From contig NZ_CAAJGM010000044.1 of NCBI RefSeq assembly GCF_900996235.1, positions 1-64,000 of the forward strand: a DNA stretch of 64,000 bases, in the 5' to 3' direction. The notes beneath the pieces were generated by a model. The model made no database searches. It was not told where the DNA came from and saw only the letters and a list, made by a program, of their open reading frames with translations. This document shows, piece by piece, positions 36,652 through 45,452 of the stretch. Origin of the DNA: Paraburkholderia sp. BCC1885 (GTDB taxonomy: Bacteria > Pseudomonadota > Gammaproteobacteria > Burkholderiales > Burkholderiaceae). Position 1 is the stretch's first letter; every line of letters begins with the position of its first letter. The position numbers and the translations under genes are program-made.

Positions 36652-38466
36652 TTAAACCGGCTGCGTCCGCGTCTCCAGCCACGCCTTTGCGTCGCCCGAA
36701 ACATGCGGCGCGATCCGTGCGCGCACCGTCTCGTGATACGCGTTCAGCCACGCGCGTTCGTCTTCGCGCAGCAGCGCCAGGTCGAAGCAGCGCGTATCGA
36801 TCGGGCACATGGTGAGGGTCTCGAACTTGAGGAAATCGCCGAATTCGGTTTTCTCCGCGGCGCGATTCAGCACCAGGTTTTCGATGCGCACGCCCCATTT
36901 GCCCGGCCGGTAAATGCCCGGCTCGACCGACGTGATCATGCCGTCTTCCATCGCCGTCCACGGCTCGGCCGGCGCGTAGTGCGAAATCACCTGCGGGCCT
37001 TCGTGCACGTTCAGGAAATAGCCGACGCCGTGGCCGGTGCCGTGACCGTAATCCGCCCCGGCTTCCCAGATCGGCGCGCGGGCGATGGCGTCGAGCATCG
37101 GCGAGCGGACGCCGCGCGGAAAGCGCGCCCGCGACAGCGCCATCATGCCTTTCAACACCAGCGTGCAATCGCGCCGCTGGGCGTCGCTCAGCGTGCCGAT
37201 GGGCAGCACGCGCGTGATGTCGGTGGTGCCGCTCAGGTATTGCGCGCCCGAATCGATCAGCAGCAGGCCATTGCCTTCGATCACCGAATGCGCCGCGGCG
37301 GTCGCCCGGTAATGCGGCATCGCGCCGTTGGCGTTGAAGCCGGCGATGGTCGCAAAGCTGAGCGAGATGTAGTCCGGACGACGCGCGCGCGCCGCCGTCA
37401 GGCGCTCGTCGATGGTGAGTTCGGTGATGGTCTCGCGGCCGAGCGCGCCTTCGAACCACGCAAAGAACTCGGACAGCGCGGCGCCGTCCTGATCCATGGT
37501 GGCGCGCACGTATTCGGCGTCGGCCTCGGTCTTGCGCGACTTGAGGAAGGTCGACGGATTGACCGATTCGACGATGCTCACCGTCGACGGCACCGACTGC
37601 AGCAGACCGAAGGTGATGCGGCGCGGATCGATCAGGAGCGTGCTGCCGCCGGGCAGCGCGGCGAGCGCCTCGGCGGCCTTGCCATACGATTCGACGTGGA
37701 CGCCTTCGCGCGCCAGCGCCTCGGCGAGCGGCTGCGGCACCTTGCCGTCGGCGACGAACAGCGACACGCGCTCCAGCCCGATCAGCGCGTGCGCAACGAA
37801 CACCGGGTTATAGCTGACGTCGGCGCCGCGCAGGTTGAACAGCCACGCGAGGTCGTCGAGCGTCGACACGAAGTGCCACTGCGCGCCCTTTTCCTGCATC
37901 GCGCGACGGATCTGGTCGAGTTTGTCCGCCCGCGGGACCGTGGCGTGCGGCGCGACGTGTTCGAACACCGTGGCGGTGGGCAGCGTGGGACGCTGCAACC
38001 AGATCGCCTCGAACAGATCCACATCCGTGCGCAGCTTCACGCCGCGCGCGCTCAACGCCGTGCCCAGCGCGCGGGCGGCGGCCAGACCCAGCACCGCGCC
38101 GTCGACGCCGACCGTGCTGCCGGCCGCCACGTTCTGCGCGAGCCAGTCGAAGTGCGGCTGCGACTGCTGGCCTGCGGTCATTTTCATCAACTCGACGCCG
38201 GTGCCGGCCAGTTGCGCGTCGGCCTGCTCCCAGTAGCGGCTATCGGTCCATATCCCGGCAAAATCAGCCGTGACGACCAGCGTGCCCGCCGAACCGGTGA
38301 AACCCGATAACCACTGTCGGCCTTGCCAGCGTCCGGGCAAGTACTCGGACAGGTGCGGATCGGCGGACGGCACCAGATAGGCCGCGAGGCCTTCGCGCGC
38401 CATGACGCCGCGCAGCTGAGCAATACGCTCGGGGATAGAGGAGGTTTCGGGAAGTCGGGCATTCAT
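36652..38466 (-). CDS. M24B family aminopeptidase (Xaa-Pro aminopeptidase)
   Basis: This 604-residue three-domain Xaa-Pro aminopeptidase has the C-terminal pita-bread domain with metal ligands in LIDSGAQY, GTTDITR, GHGTGHGVG, SVEPGIY and RIENLV. The length matches the long PepP/APP1 class, not the 440-residue E. coli PepP. The start at 38466 follows AGGTG at good spacing; an ATG five codons upstream has none. It lies 17 bases upstream of the isochorismatase-like gene on the same strand. Confidence 0.92.
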   Translation of the reverse strand: MNARLPETSSIPERIAQLRGVMAREGLAAYLVPSADPHLSEYLPGRWQGRQWLSGFTGSAGTLVVTADFAGIWTDSRYWEQADAQLAGTGVELMKMTAGQQSQPHFDWLAQNVAAGSTVGVDGAVLGLAAARALGTALSARGVKLRTDVDLFEAIWLQRPTLPTATVFEHVAPHATVPRADKLDQIRRAMQEKGAQWHFVSTLDDLAWLFNLRGADVSYNPVFVAHALIGLERVSLFVADGKVPQPLAEALAREGVHVESYGKAAEALAALPGGSTLLIDPRRITFGLLQSVPSTVSIVESVNPSTFLKSRKTEADAEYVRATMDQDGAALSEFFAWFEGALGRETITELTIDERLTAARARRPDYISLSFATIAGFNANGAMPHYRATAAAHSVIEGNGLLLIDSGAQYLSGTTDITRVLPIGTLSDAQRRDCTLVLKGMMALSRARFPRGVRSPMLDAIARAPIWEAGADYGHGTGHGVGYFLNVHEGPQVISHYAPAEPWTAMEDGMITSVEPGIYRPGKWGVRIENLVLNRAAEKTEFGDFLKFETLTMCPIDTRCFDLALLREDERAWLNAYHETVRARIAPHVSGDAKAWLETRTQPV

Positions 38467-38485
38467 CGGATTCACCTGCATATGT

Positions 38486-38740
38486 TCATCGACGGGAGAA
38501 CAAGCCGACCGTCACGGCAACGGCGATCAGCGCAACAGCCGTGCATACCGGCCATTCGAGCGTATCGCCATCATGGAAGAGACCCACTGCATCACCGGCC
38601 ACGCTGGCCAGAGCGGCACCGGCCACCCCGGCCAGCAACGCCACCCAGACACGCGCGCGGCTGATTCGCCGCTGCGGATGCAGCCACCAGCCCGCGAGGC
38701 CGATTACCACACCCAGTAAAACGATACCGGGCCAACCCAT
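38486..38740 (-). CDS. Small membrane protein of unknown function
   Basis: This 84-residue protein has three hydrophobic segments (about 3-19, 32-50 and 63-81) and a positively charged loop HPQRRISRARV. It faintly resembles the small GlsB/YmgE-type membrane proteins but I cannot assign it. It precedes the M24 peptidase gene by 19 bases on the same strand, which supports it as real. A GTGGGG/CCCCAC palindrome (38741-38757) takes the place where a ribosome site would be, so the start is uncertain. Confidence 0.55.
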   Translation of the reverse strand: MGWPGIVLLGVVIGLAGWWLHPQRRISRARVWVALLAGVAGAALASVAGDAVGLFHDGDTLEWPVCTAVALIAVAVTVGLFSRR

Positions 38741-38932
38741 CAGTGGGGAACCCCACTCACTTTAGGACTCTTCTCATAGGCGCAAAGCGTTCGGGCAGAT
38801 AGCATTTTTGTCTCGTTAACTATAAAGGTCAGCACGGCGCTTTCCGCGTAGCGGTTGAGTTTAGGGGCCGGGGTCACATTTAGGCAAGCCGTAAGCTTCG
38901 CCGCCCTCGCCCGCCACGCTGAAAGCGCGCCC

Positions 38933-39703
38933 ATGCGTATTGCCCTGATTGATCCCGACGTGCGTCACGCGGAACTCGTCGACCGGCTGATTTTCGCCGG
39001 CGGCCATGCCTGCCAGCATTTCACCGCTAGCGCCCCATTTCTCGCCAGCGCCGCCAGCCATTTTTTCGACCTGCTGCTAACCGATAGCTGGGCCGGCGAC
39101 CGCCCGGCCGAAGATGTCATCCCCCGCGCCCGCAGCATTCTGCCCAGCCTGCCGGTCATCATGCTGATGTCGTCGCCGCGCGAAAGTGAGATTGCCGCAG
39201 CATTGCACGCCGGCGCCGACGATTGTCTGAGCAAACCGGTACGGGGACCCGAAATGCTGGCCCGCGTCGACGCACTGCTGCGCCGCGCCGGCCTGCGCCG
39301 GCCGCCCAACCGGCGGCTCGCGGTGTTCGGCGCCTACGTGTTCGACGCCGCGAACTTTACCGTCGCCTTTCACGAGCAGAAAGTGGAACTTACCCCCAAG
39401 GAATTCCGCCTTGCGCTGCTGCTGTTCAATAATGTGTCGCGACCGGTGTCGCGGGCCCATATCCTCGAAACAGTCTGGACCCGGCAACGTGACGTAAGGT
39501 CGCGCACGCTCGACACGCACGCCTCGCGCGTGCGCACCAAACTGCAGCTGCGGCCCGAGCACGGCTACTGCCTGACGCCGCTCTACGGCTTCGGCTACCA
39601 GCTCGACGCCATCCCGGCCGGCGGCGAGTCGGGAGGCCAACGAAAGGTCAAGCGGGGGGCGAAACGGGAGGGGAAGCGGCCGGCTGAAAGGCCGCGGGCA
39701 TGA
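38933..39703 (+). CDS. Response regulator, OmpR-type, orphan
   Basis: This 256-residue protein has a receiver domain (acidic Asp7/Asp9 in LIDPD, phosphoacceptor Asp51 in LLLTDSW, Lys101 in SKPV) and a winged-helix DNA-binding domain (about 127-227: LTPKEFRLALLLF, RTLDTHASRVRTKL, YGFGYQL). A basic Lys/Arg/Gly-rich tail closes it. No histidine kinase is next to it. It ends 49 bases before hemA, so it may be a local regulator or simply a neighbour. Confidence 0.85.
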   Translation: MRIALIDPDVRHAELVDRLIFAGGHACQHFTASAPFLASAASHFFDLLLTDSWAGDRPAEDVIPRARSILPSLPVIMLMSSPRESEIAAALHAGADDCLSKPVRGPEMLARVDALLRRAGLRRPPNRRLAVFGAYVFDAANFTVAFHEQKVELTPKEFRLALLLFNNVSRPVSRAHILETVWTRQRDVRSRTLDTHASRVRTKLQLRPEHGYCLTPLYGFGYQLDAIPAGGESGGQRKVKRGAKREGKRPAERPRA

Positions 39704-39720
39704 AGGGTTTGCGAAAACGC

Positions 39721-39726
39721 TATAAT
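39721..39726 (+). promoter_or_regulatory. hemA promoter -10 box
   Basis: A consensus TATAAT stands 25 bases before the hemA ATG, in otherwise GC-rich sequence just past the response regulator stop. No strong -35 box is found 17 bases upstream (GCATGA), which suggests activator dependence or a weak promoter. The transcript leader would be only about 20 bases long. Confidence 0.6.
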
Positions 39727-39751
39727 ATTGCGGCAAACCATAGCCCCCCAT

Positions 39752-41038
39752 ATGCAGCTTCTAACGATCGGAATCAATCACCACACCGCGCCCGTCGCCT
39801 TGCGCGAACGCGTGGCGTTTCCGCTCGAACAGATCAAACCGGCTCTCGCCACCTTCAAGGAAATCTGGCTCGGCCCAAGCGCCCGGACCACTCCTGAAGC
39901 GGCGATCCTCTCCACCTGCAACCGCACCGAGCTGTATTGCGCGACCGACGATCACGCGGTCCGCGAGGCGGCTATCCAGTGGTTTTCGCGCTATCACAAT
40001 CTGCCGGTCAGCGAACTCGCGCCGCACGTGTACGCGTTGCCGCAATCGGAGGCGGTGCGCCACGCGTTCCGGGTGGCGTCGGGGCTCGACTCCATGGTGC
40101 TCGGCGAAACACAAATCGTCGGACAAATGAAGGATGCGGTGCGTACCGCGTCCGAAGCCGGCGCGCTCGGCACCTATCTGAACCAGTTGTTCCAGCGCAC
40201 CTTCGCGGTGGCGAAGGAAGTTCGCAGCACCACGGAAATCGGTGCGCAATCGGTTTCGATGGCCGCTGCCGCCGTGCGTCTCGCGCAGCGCATCTTCGAC
40301 AAGGTCTCGAACCAGCGCGTGCTGTTCATCGGCGCGGGCGAGATGATCGAGCTGTGCGCCACCCACTTCGCGGCTCAGCAGCCGCGTGAGCTGGTGGTGG
40401 CGAACCGCACCGCCGAACGCGGCACGCGGCTCGCCGAACGCTTCAACGGCCGCGCGATTCCTCTCGCGGACCTGCCCGCGCGCATGCACGAATTCGACAT
40501 CATCGTGTCGTGCACGGCTTCCACCTTGCCGATCATCGGCTTAGGCGCGGTCGAACGGGCCGTCAAGGCGCGCCGTCATCGGCCGATTTTCATGGTCGAT
40601 CTCGCCGTGCCGCGCGACATCGAGCCCGAAGTCGGCAAGCTCGAAGACGTGTTCCTCTATACCGTCGACGACCTCGGCGCCATCGTCCGCGAAGGCAATG
40701 CGTCGCGCCAGGCGGCGGTCGCCCAGGCCGAAGCGATCATCGAAACGCGCGTGCAGAACTTCATGCAGTGGCTCGACGCGCGCAGCATCGTGCCGGTGAT
40801 CCGCCACATGCACACGCAGGCGGACCTGCTGCGCCGCGCCGAAGTCGAACGCGCGCAAAAGATGCTCGCTCGCGGCGACGATCCCGCAGCGGTGCTCGAA
40901 GCCCTCTCGCAGGCGCTGACCAACAAGCTGATCCATGGTCCGACGCACGCGCTCAATCGCGCGAGCAGCGAGAATCGCGATAAGCTCATCGAACTGATGG
41001 GCGGCTTCTACAAACACTCCGACCCTTCGGAGCGTTAG
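39752..41038 (+). CDS. hemA: Glutamyl-tRNA reductase
   Basis: This 428-residue enzyme reduces glutamyl-tRNA to glutamate-1-semialdehyde, the first step of tetrapyrrole synthesis in bacteria. It shows the N-terminal GINHHTAPV, the nucleophile Cys56 in STCNRTE, the [12 protein letters not shown] segment and the NADPH-binding GAGEMIEL. The start at 39752 gives the normal N-terminus. hemA-prfA-prmC is a conserved order in Proteobacteria. Confidence 0.97.
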   Translation: MQLLTIGINHHTAPVALRERVAFPLEQIKPALATFKEIWLGPSARTTPEAAILSTCNRTELYCATDDHAVREAAIQWFSRYHNLPVSELAPHVYALPQSEAVRHAFRVASGLDSMVLGETQIVGQMKDAVRTASEAGALGTYLNQLFQRTFAVAKEVRSTTEIGAQSVSMAAAAVRLAQRIFDKVSNQRVLFIGAGEMIELCATHFAAQQPRELVVANRTAERGTRLAERFNGRAIPLADLPARMHEFDIIVSCTASTLPIIGLGAVERAVKARRHRPIFMVDLAVPRDIEPEVGKLEDVFLYTVDDLGAIVREGNASRQAAVAQAEAIIETRVQNFMQWLDARSIVPVIRHMHTQADLLRRAEVERAQKMLARGDDPAAVLEALSQALTNKLIHGPTHALNRASSENRDKLIELMGGFYKHSDPSER

Positions 41039-41156
41039 CGGCGCTGCCGCCTGGCGCCGTCTTGCCGGTATTCCGGCGGCCCGCCGCTTCTCTTCAGGGC
41101 TCACGCCCGCTTCCCCAGTTACGCCGTCCTTTCCGGAGCCCGCTCCGAACCGTCCG

Positions 41157-42239
41157 ATGAAAACGAGCATGCAAAGCAAGCTCGACCAGCTCACCACCCG
41201 GCTGGCCGAACTGAACGACCTGTTGAGCCGCGAGGACATCACCTCGAATCTCGACCAATACCGCAAGCTGACGCGCGAGCACGCCGAACTCGGCCCGGTG
41301 GTCGAGCATTACGGGCTGTGGCGCCAGGCCAGCAACGACGCGAGCACGGCGCAGGAACTGCTGGCCGACGCGTCGATGCGCGATTTCGCCGAAGAGGAAA
41401 TCCGCGCGGCCCGCGAGCGGATGGAAAAGCTCGGCGCCGAACTGCAGAAAATGCTGCTGCCGAAAGACCCCAACGACGACCGCAACATCTTCCTCGAAAT
41501 CCGCGCCGGGACGGGCGGCGACGAATCGGCGCTATTTGCCGGCGATCTGCTGCGGATGTATCTGCGTTTCGCCGAGCGCAACCGTTGGCAGATCGAAATG
41601 ATGTCGGCGAGCGAATCGGATCTGGGCGGCTACAAGGAAGTGATCGTGCGGATCGCGGGCGAGGCGGCGTATTCGAAGCTCAAGTTCGAATCCGGCGGCC
41701 ATCGGGTGCAGCGCGTGCCGGCCACTGAAACCCAGGGCCGCATCCACACGTCCGCGTGCACGGTCGCGGTGATGCCGGAAGCGGATGAAATCGGCGAAGT
41801 CGAAATCAATCCGGCCGACCTGCGCATCGACACGTTCCGCGCGTCCGGCGCGGGCGGCCAGCACATCAACAAGACCGATTCGGCGGTGCGGGTGACGCAC
41901 TTGCCCACCGGCATCGTCGTCGAATGCCAGGACGACCGCTCGCAGCACAAGAACAAGGACCGCGCGCTGAAGGTGCTCGCCGCGCGCATCAAGGACAAGC
42001 AGTATCACGAGCAGCACGCCAAGGAAGCCGCGACCCGCAAGAGCCTGATCGGCTCGGGCGACCGCTCGGAGCGCATCCGCACCTATAACTTCCCGCAGGG
42101 ACGGCTGACCGATCACCGTATCAACCTGACGCTGTACCGGCTCGAATCGATCATGGACGGCGATCTCGACGAACTGATCGCCGCGCTGGTAAGCGAGCAT
42201 CAGGCCGAGTTGCTGGCCTCGCTCGGCGACGCGGATTAA
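41157..42239 (+). CDS. prfA: Peptide chain release factor 1
   Basis: This 360-residue class I release factor has the GGQ motif (233-235, [15 protein letters not shown]) that triggers peptide release and the PAT tripeptide (188-190) that reads UAA and UAG. PrmC, encoded next door, methylates the GGQ glutamine. Confidence 0.97.
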   Translation: MKTSMQSKLDQLTTRLAELNDLLSREDITSNLDQYRKLTREHAELGPVVEHYGLWRQASNDASTAQELLADASMRDFAEEEIRAARERMEKLGAELQKMLLPKDPNDDRNIFLEIRAGTGGDESALFAGDLLRMYLRFAERNRWQIEMMSASESDLGGYKEVIVRIAGEAAYSKLKFESGGHRVQRVPATETQGRIHTSACTVAVMPEADEIGEVEINPADLRIDTFRASGAGGQHINKTDSAVRVTHLPTGIVVECQDDRSQHKNKDRALKVLAARIKDKQYHEQHAKEAATRKSLIGSGDRSERIRTYNFPQGRLTDHRINLTLYRLESIMDGDLDELIAALVSEHQAELLASLGDAD

Positions 42240-42295
42240 GCGGCGCGCCCACTTTTTCGCCGCCTACTTCCGCACCTCAGCCGCCCCAAGCCACC

Positions 42296-43141
42296 ATGGA
42301 CAACGCCGCCGCCCTGTTGCGCGCCTCCGACTTGCCGCCGCTCGAAGCGCGCATCCTGCTCGGGTACGTGCTCGGCTGGCGACGCACCGAGCTGATCACG
42401 CGCAGCGACGAGCCGCTCGACGCCGCGCGCGTGGCCCGCTATCGGGCATTGGAGACTCGCCGTCTGGCCGGCGAACCGGTCGCTCAATTGGTCGGCGCGC
42501 GCGAATTTTTCGGACTCGATTTCGAAGTCACGCCGGACGTGCTGATTCCGCGCCCCGAAACCGAATTGCTGGTGGAAACCGCGCTGGCCGAACTGGAAGG
42601 CATCGCGCGGCCGCGCGTGCTCGATCTCGGCACGGGCACCGGCGCGATTGCGGTCGCGCTGGCGTCGATGAGGCCTGACGCGCGGCTCTGGGCCGTCGAC
42701 CGCTCGCCCGAAGCACTGGAGGTTGCCGCCCGCAACGGCGCCCGGCTGCTCGATCGGGCGCGCCACGGCGGGCCGCTGCAACTGGCGCGCGGCGACTGGT
42801 ACGACGCGCTCGACCCCGCGCTGCGCTTTGACGTAATCGTCAGCAATCCGCCGTATATCGCCAGTGGCGACCCGCATCTGTCCGAGGGCGATCTGCGTTT
42901 CGAGCCACGCGGCGCCCTGACCGACGAAGCCGATGGCTTCGGCGCCATCCGCATCATCATTGCCGGCGCGCCCGCGCGCTTCGCGGAGCGCGGCGGCGTG
43001 CTCTGGCTCGAACACGGCTACGACCAGGCCGCGGCGGTGCGCGCGCTACTCGAAGCGGCGGGTTTTGCCGCGGTGCATTCGGAGCGCGATCTGGCCGGCA
43101 TCGAACGCATCAGCGGCGGCAGGTGGCAGGCGCACGCGTAA
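42296..43141 (+). CDS. prmC: Release factor glutamine methyltransferase
   Basis: This 281-residue SAM-dependent enzyme has the SAM motif [11 protein letters not shown] (GTGTG at 112-116) and the NPPY motif (184-187) used for amide-nitrogen methylation. It modifies the GGQ glutamine of RF1/RF2. It follows prfA by 56 bases. Confidence 0.95.
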   Translation: MDNAAALLRASDLPPLEARILLGYVLGWRRTELITRSDEPLDAARVARYRALETRRLAGEPVAQLVGAREFFGLDFEVTPDVLIPRPETELLVETALAELEGIARPRVLDLGTGTGAIAVALASMRPDARLWAVDRSPEALEVAARNGARLLDRARHGGPLQLARGDWYDALDPALRFDVIVSNPPYIASGDPHLSEGDLRFEPRGALTDEADGFGAIRIIIAGAPARFAERGGVLWLEHGYDQAAAVRALLEAAGFAAVHSERDLAGIERISGGRWQAHA

Positions 43142-43226
43142 GCCCGGCGCGCCGTCGGCTTGTGCGGACGAAATCCGCTATCATTTGATCTATCTCCACC
43201 TTATTTCCGGAACCGCAAGGTCAGTC

Positions 43227-43538
43227 ATGGATACGCAACAACGCATCAAGCAAATCGTCGACGAAAACGATGTCGTCCTCTTCATGAAGGGCACGTCGCA
43301 ATTTCCGATGTGCGGCTTTTCGGGCCGCGCCATCCAGATCCTGAAGGCATGCGGCGTCGACGCGCCGAAGACCGTCAACGTCCTCGAAGACGACGAAGTC
43401 CGCCAGGGCATCAAGACCTTCTCGAGCTGGCCGACCATTCCGCAGCTTTACGTGAAGGGCGAGTTCATCGGCGGCTCGGACATCATGATGGAGATGTATC
43501 AGAACGGTGAACTGCAGCAATTGTTCGCTGCGGCCTGA
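43227..43538 (+). CDS. grxD: Monothiol glutaredoxin, Grx4 family
   Basis: This 103-residue protein has the CGFS active site (Cys29) with Lys21 in [24 protein letters not shown] and the glutathione-binding pattern of Grx4. Such proteins carry and transfer Fe-S clusters. It lies between prmC and ubiX; its distance of 85 bases from prmC allows its own promoter. Confidence 0.95.
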   Translation: MDTQQRIKQIVDENDVVLFMKGTSQFPMCGFSGRAIQILKACGVDAPKTVNVLEDDEVRQGIKTFSSWPTIPQLYVKGEFIGGSDIMMEMYQNGELQQLFAAA

Positions 43539-43580
43539 TCGTTCAGCACGTCCAGTAGACTGAATCGGGTGCCGCCAGCC

Positions 43581-44183
43581 ATGGAAACACGCGCTGCGGC
43601 GCCACGCCGGCTGATCGTCGCGATCACCGGCGCCACCGGCGCCATCTACGGCGTGCGGCTGCTCGAAACGCTGCGCAGGCTGGGCGGCGTGGAAACGCAC
43701 CTGCTGATCTCCAGCGCCGGCTGGCTTAATATCCAGCACGAACTCCAGCTCAGCAAGGAAGACCTGCACGCACGCGCGGATGTCGTCTATTCGGTGCGCG
43801 ATGTGGGCGCGAGCATCGCGTCCGGCTCGTTTTCGACTGACGGCATGATCGTCGCGCCGTGTTCCATGAAGACCCTGGCGAGCGTCGCCCACGGCCTCTC
43901 GGACAACCTCATCACCCGCGCCGCCGACGTCACGCTCAAGGAGCGTCGGCGCCTCGTGCTGATGGTGCGCGAAACGCCCTTCAACCTCGCGCATCTGCGC
44001 AATATGACGGCCGTCACCGAAATGGGCGGCATCATCTTCCCGCCACTGCCCGCCTTCTACAACCAGCCGGCCTCGATCGACGAGATGGTGGACCACACCG
44101 TTGCGCGCGTGCTCGATCTGTTCGCGCTGGGTCCGGCGCTGGCACCCGCGTGGCCGGGGCTGCGGGACGCGTCGGCTGAATAA
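43581..44183 (+). CDS. ubiX: Flavin prenyltransferase UbiX
   Basis: This 200-residue protein makes prenylated FMN, the cofactor of UbiD decarboxylases, from FMN and dimethylallyl phosphate. It has the N-terminal VAITGATGAIYGVRLLE, the SSSxxD-like APCSMKTLASVAHGLSDNLITRAADVTLKERRRLVLMVRETP and the PAFYNQP segment. A GTG at 43569 is an alternative start; the ATG at 43581 is closer to the usual N-terminus. Confidence 0.95.
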   Translation: METRAAAPRRLIVAITGATGAIYGVRLLETLRRLGGVETHLLISSAGWLNIQHELQLSKEDLHARADVVYSVRDVGASIASGSFSTDGMIVAPCSMKTLASVAHGLSDNLITRAADVTLKERRRLVLMVRETPFNLAHLRNMTAVTEMGGIIFPPLPAFYNQPASIDEMVDHTVARVLDLFALGPALAPAWPGLRDASAE

Positions 44184-44359
44184 GCGGCATTAAGCATGCA
44201 TCAAGCGGCCGAATCCGCGGGCTGGTCCGCAGCGGAACGAACCTCCGGACCGGCGTTCCAATTCGCTGCCAATTAGCTACCACTCCGCCGCCGCATCACG
44301 CCCTGTGGCATCCATCGATTAACAACACCGGCGAGACAATCAAATCTGTTTTCAGCCGT

Positions 44360-44387
44360 TTATCAAACCGTGGTACGCCCGTATATT
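44360..44387 (+). promoter_or_regulatory. Possible promoter for the YgiD-type gene
   Basis: A -35-like TTATCA (44360-44365) and a -10-like TATATT (44382-44387) are spaced by 16 bases in an AT-rich island, 46 bases before the gene start. The rest of the 250-base gap after ubiX shows nothing else recognisable. Confidence 0.4.
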
Positions 44388-44433
44388 GGTAGCAACCTAA
44401 CTGATCGCCGCACCCGTTGCGGACCTCGCTGCC

Positions 44434-45219
44434 ATGACCCGCTTGCCGACGCTTTTCCTGTCTCACGGCGCTCCGACGCTGCCGATCGACCCGTCCATGC
44501 CGCGCGCCGAATTCGCGGCGCTCTCCGGGCATGTGCCGCGCCCTGAGGCGATTCTGATGCTGTCGGCCCATTGGGAGACGGCTCATCCGCTGGCGAGCAC
44601 CGCCACGGAGCCGGAGACGATCCACGATTTCTACGGCTTTCCACGCCAGTTGTACGAGATCCGGTATCCGGCGCCCGGCGCACCGGAGGTCGCCCGGCGC
44701 GCCGCCGCGCTGCTCAACGAGAACGGGCTCCCGGCCGAGACGGAGGCGCATGGTCTCGATCACGGCGCCTGGGTGCCCATGCTGCTGATGTTCCCGCATG
44801 CGGACGTACCGGTGGCGCAGTTGTCGATCCAGCCGCACATGGACGCCGCGCATCACTTTCGGCTCGGCCGCGCGCTGCGGGCGCTGAAGGATGATGGCGT
44901 GATGGTGATCGGCTCCGGCCAGATCACTCACAATCTGCGCGCCGCCGATTTTTCCGCCCGGCCGGCAGACGCCGACCCGCGCGTCGCCGAATTCACCGAC
45001 TGGTTCGAAGCGAGGCTGGCCGCGCACGATATCGACGCCCTGCTCGACTATCGCCGTCAGGCGCCGCACGCAGCGTTGATGCATCCGACCGACGAGCATC
45101 TGTTGCCGGTATTCGCCGCGCTCGGCGCAGCGGACGACGACTACACGCTCGGCATCCAGTCGCTCGGGACGTATCAAAAGGCGCTGGCCATGACGAACTA
45201 TGTATTCGGCACCGCCTGA
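44434..45219 (+). CDS. ygiD: 4,5-DOPA dioxygenase extradiol-like protein (YgiD family)
   Basis: This 261-residue LigB-superfamily extradiol ring-cleavage enzyme has likely metal ligands His11 (SHGAP), His46 (SAHWE) and a histidine in LDHGAWVP, and the QPHMDAAHHFRLGRAL segment. E. coli YgiD cleaves L-DOPA in vitro, but its physiological substrate is not settled. A bidirectional terminator follows about 105 bases downstream. Confidence 0.88.
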   Translation: MTRLPTLFLSHGAPTLPIDPSMPRAEFAALSGHVPRPEAILMLSAHWETAHPLASTATEPETIHDFYGFPRQLYEIRYPAPGAPEVARRAAALLNENGLPAETEAHGLDHGAWVPMLLMFPHADVPVAQLSIQPHMDAAHHFRLGRALRALKDDGVMVIGSGQITHNLRAADFSARPADADPRVAEFTDWFEARLAAHDIDALLDYRRQAPHAALMHPTDEHLLPVFAALGAADDDYTLGIQSLGTYQKALAMTNYVFGTA

Positions 45220-45324
45220 GCCGGCACCGCTTGAGTGAAACGGAACGAATAAGCACGCCTAAACGCTTAAACGGCCAGACCGGAAGAGCCGACCGCCTCA
45301 ACCCGGCAGCACCACAGCACAACG

Positions 45325-45362
45325 AAAAAAGCCCGCCTGAATCGAATCAGGCGGGCTTTTTT
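45325..45362. terminator. Bidirectional rho-independent terminator
   Basis: The perfect stem GCCCGCCTGATTCG-type pairing (45331-45356) is flanked by six A residues on the left and seven T residues on the right. It separates the ygiD-like gene from the opposing APC permease gene. Confidence 0.93.
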
Positions 45363-45408
45363 ATGTCCGGGAGCAGAACGGCAATCGCGTCGTCGTGCGT
45401 CCGGGCAG

Positions 45409-45440
45409 CGGTTCAGCAGGCGCTAGCGCCTGCTGAACCG
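45409..45440. repeat. Perfect 32-bp palindrome
   Basis: CGGTTCAGCAGGCGCT followed directly by its exact complement makes a 32-bp palindrome with no loop. It starts 13 bases past the stop of the APC permease gene (45453, minus). No T run follows on the minus strand, so it is not a standard terminator, and the T-flanked terminator 45325-45362 lies further on. It may be a mRNA 3'-end stem or a protein-binding site. Confidence 0.85.
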
Positions 45441-45452
45441 GTTAATAGCCGC

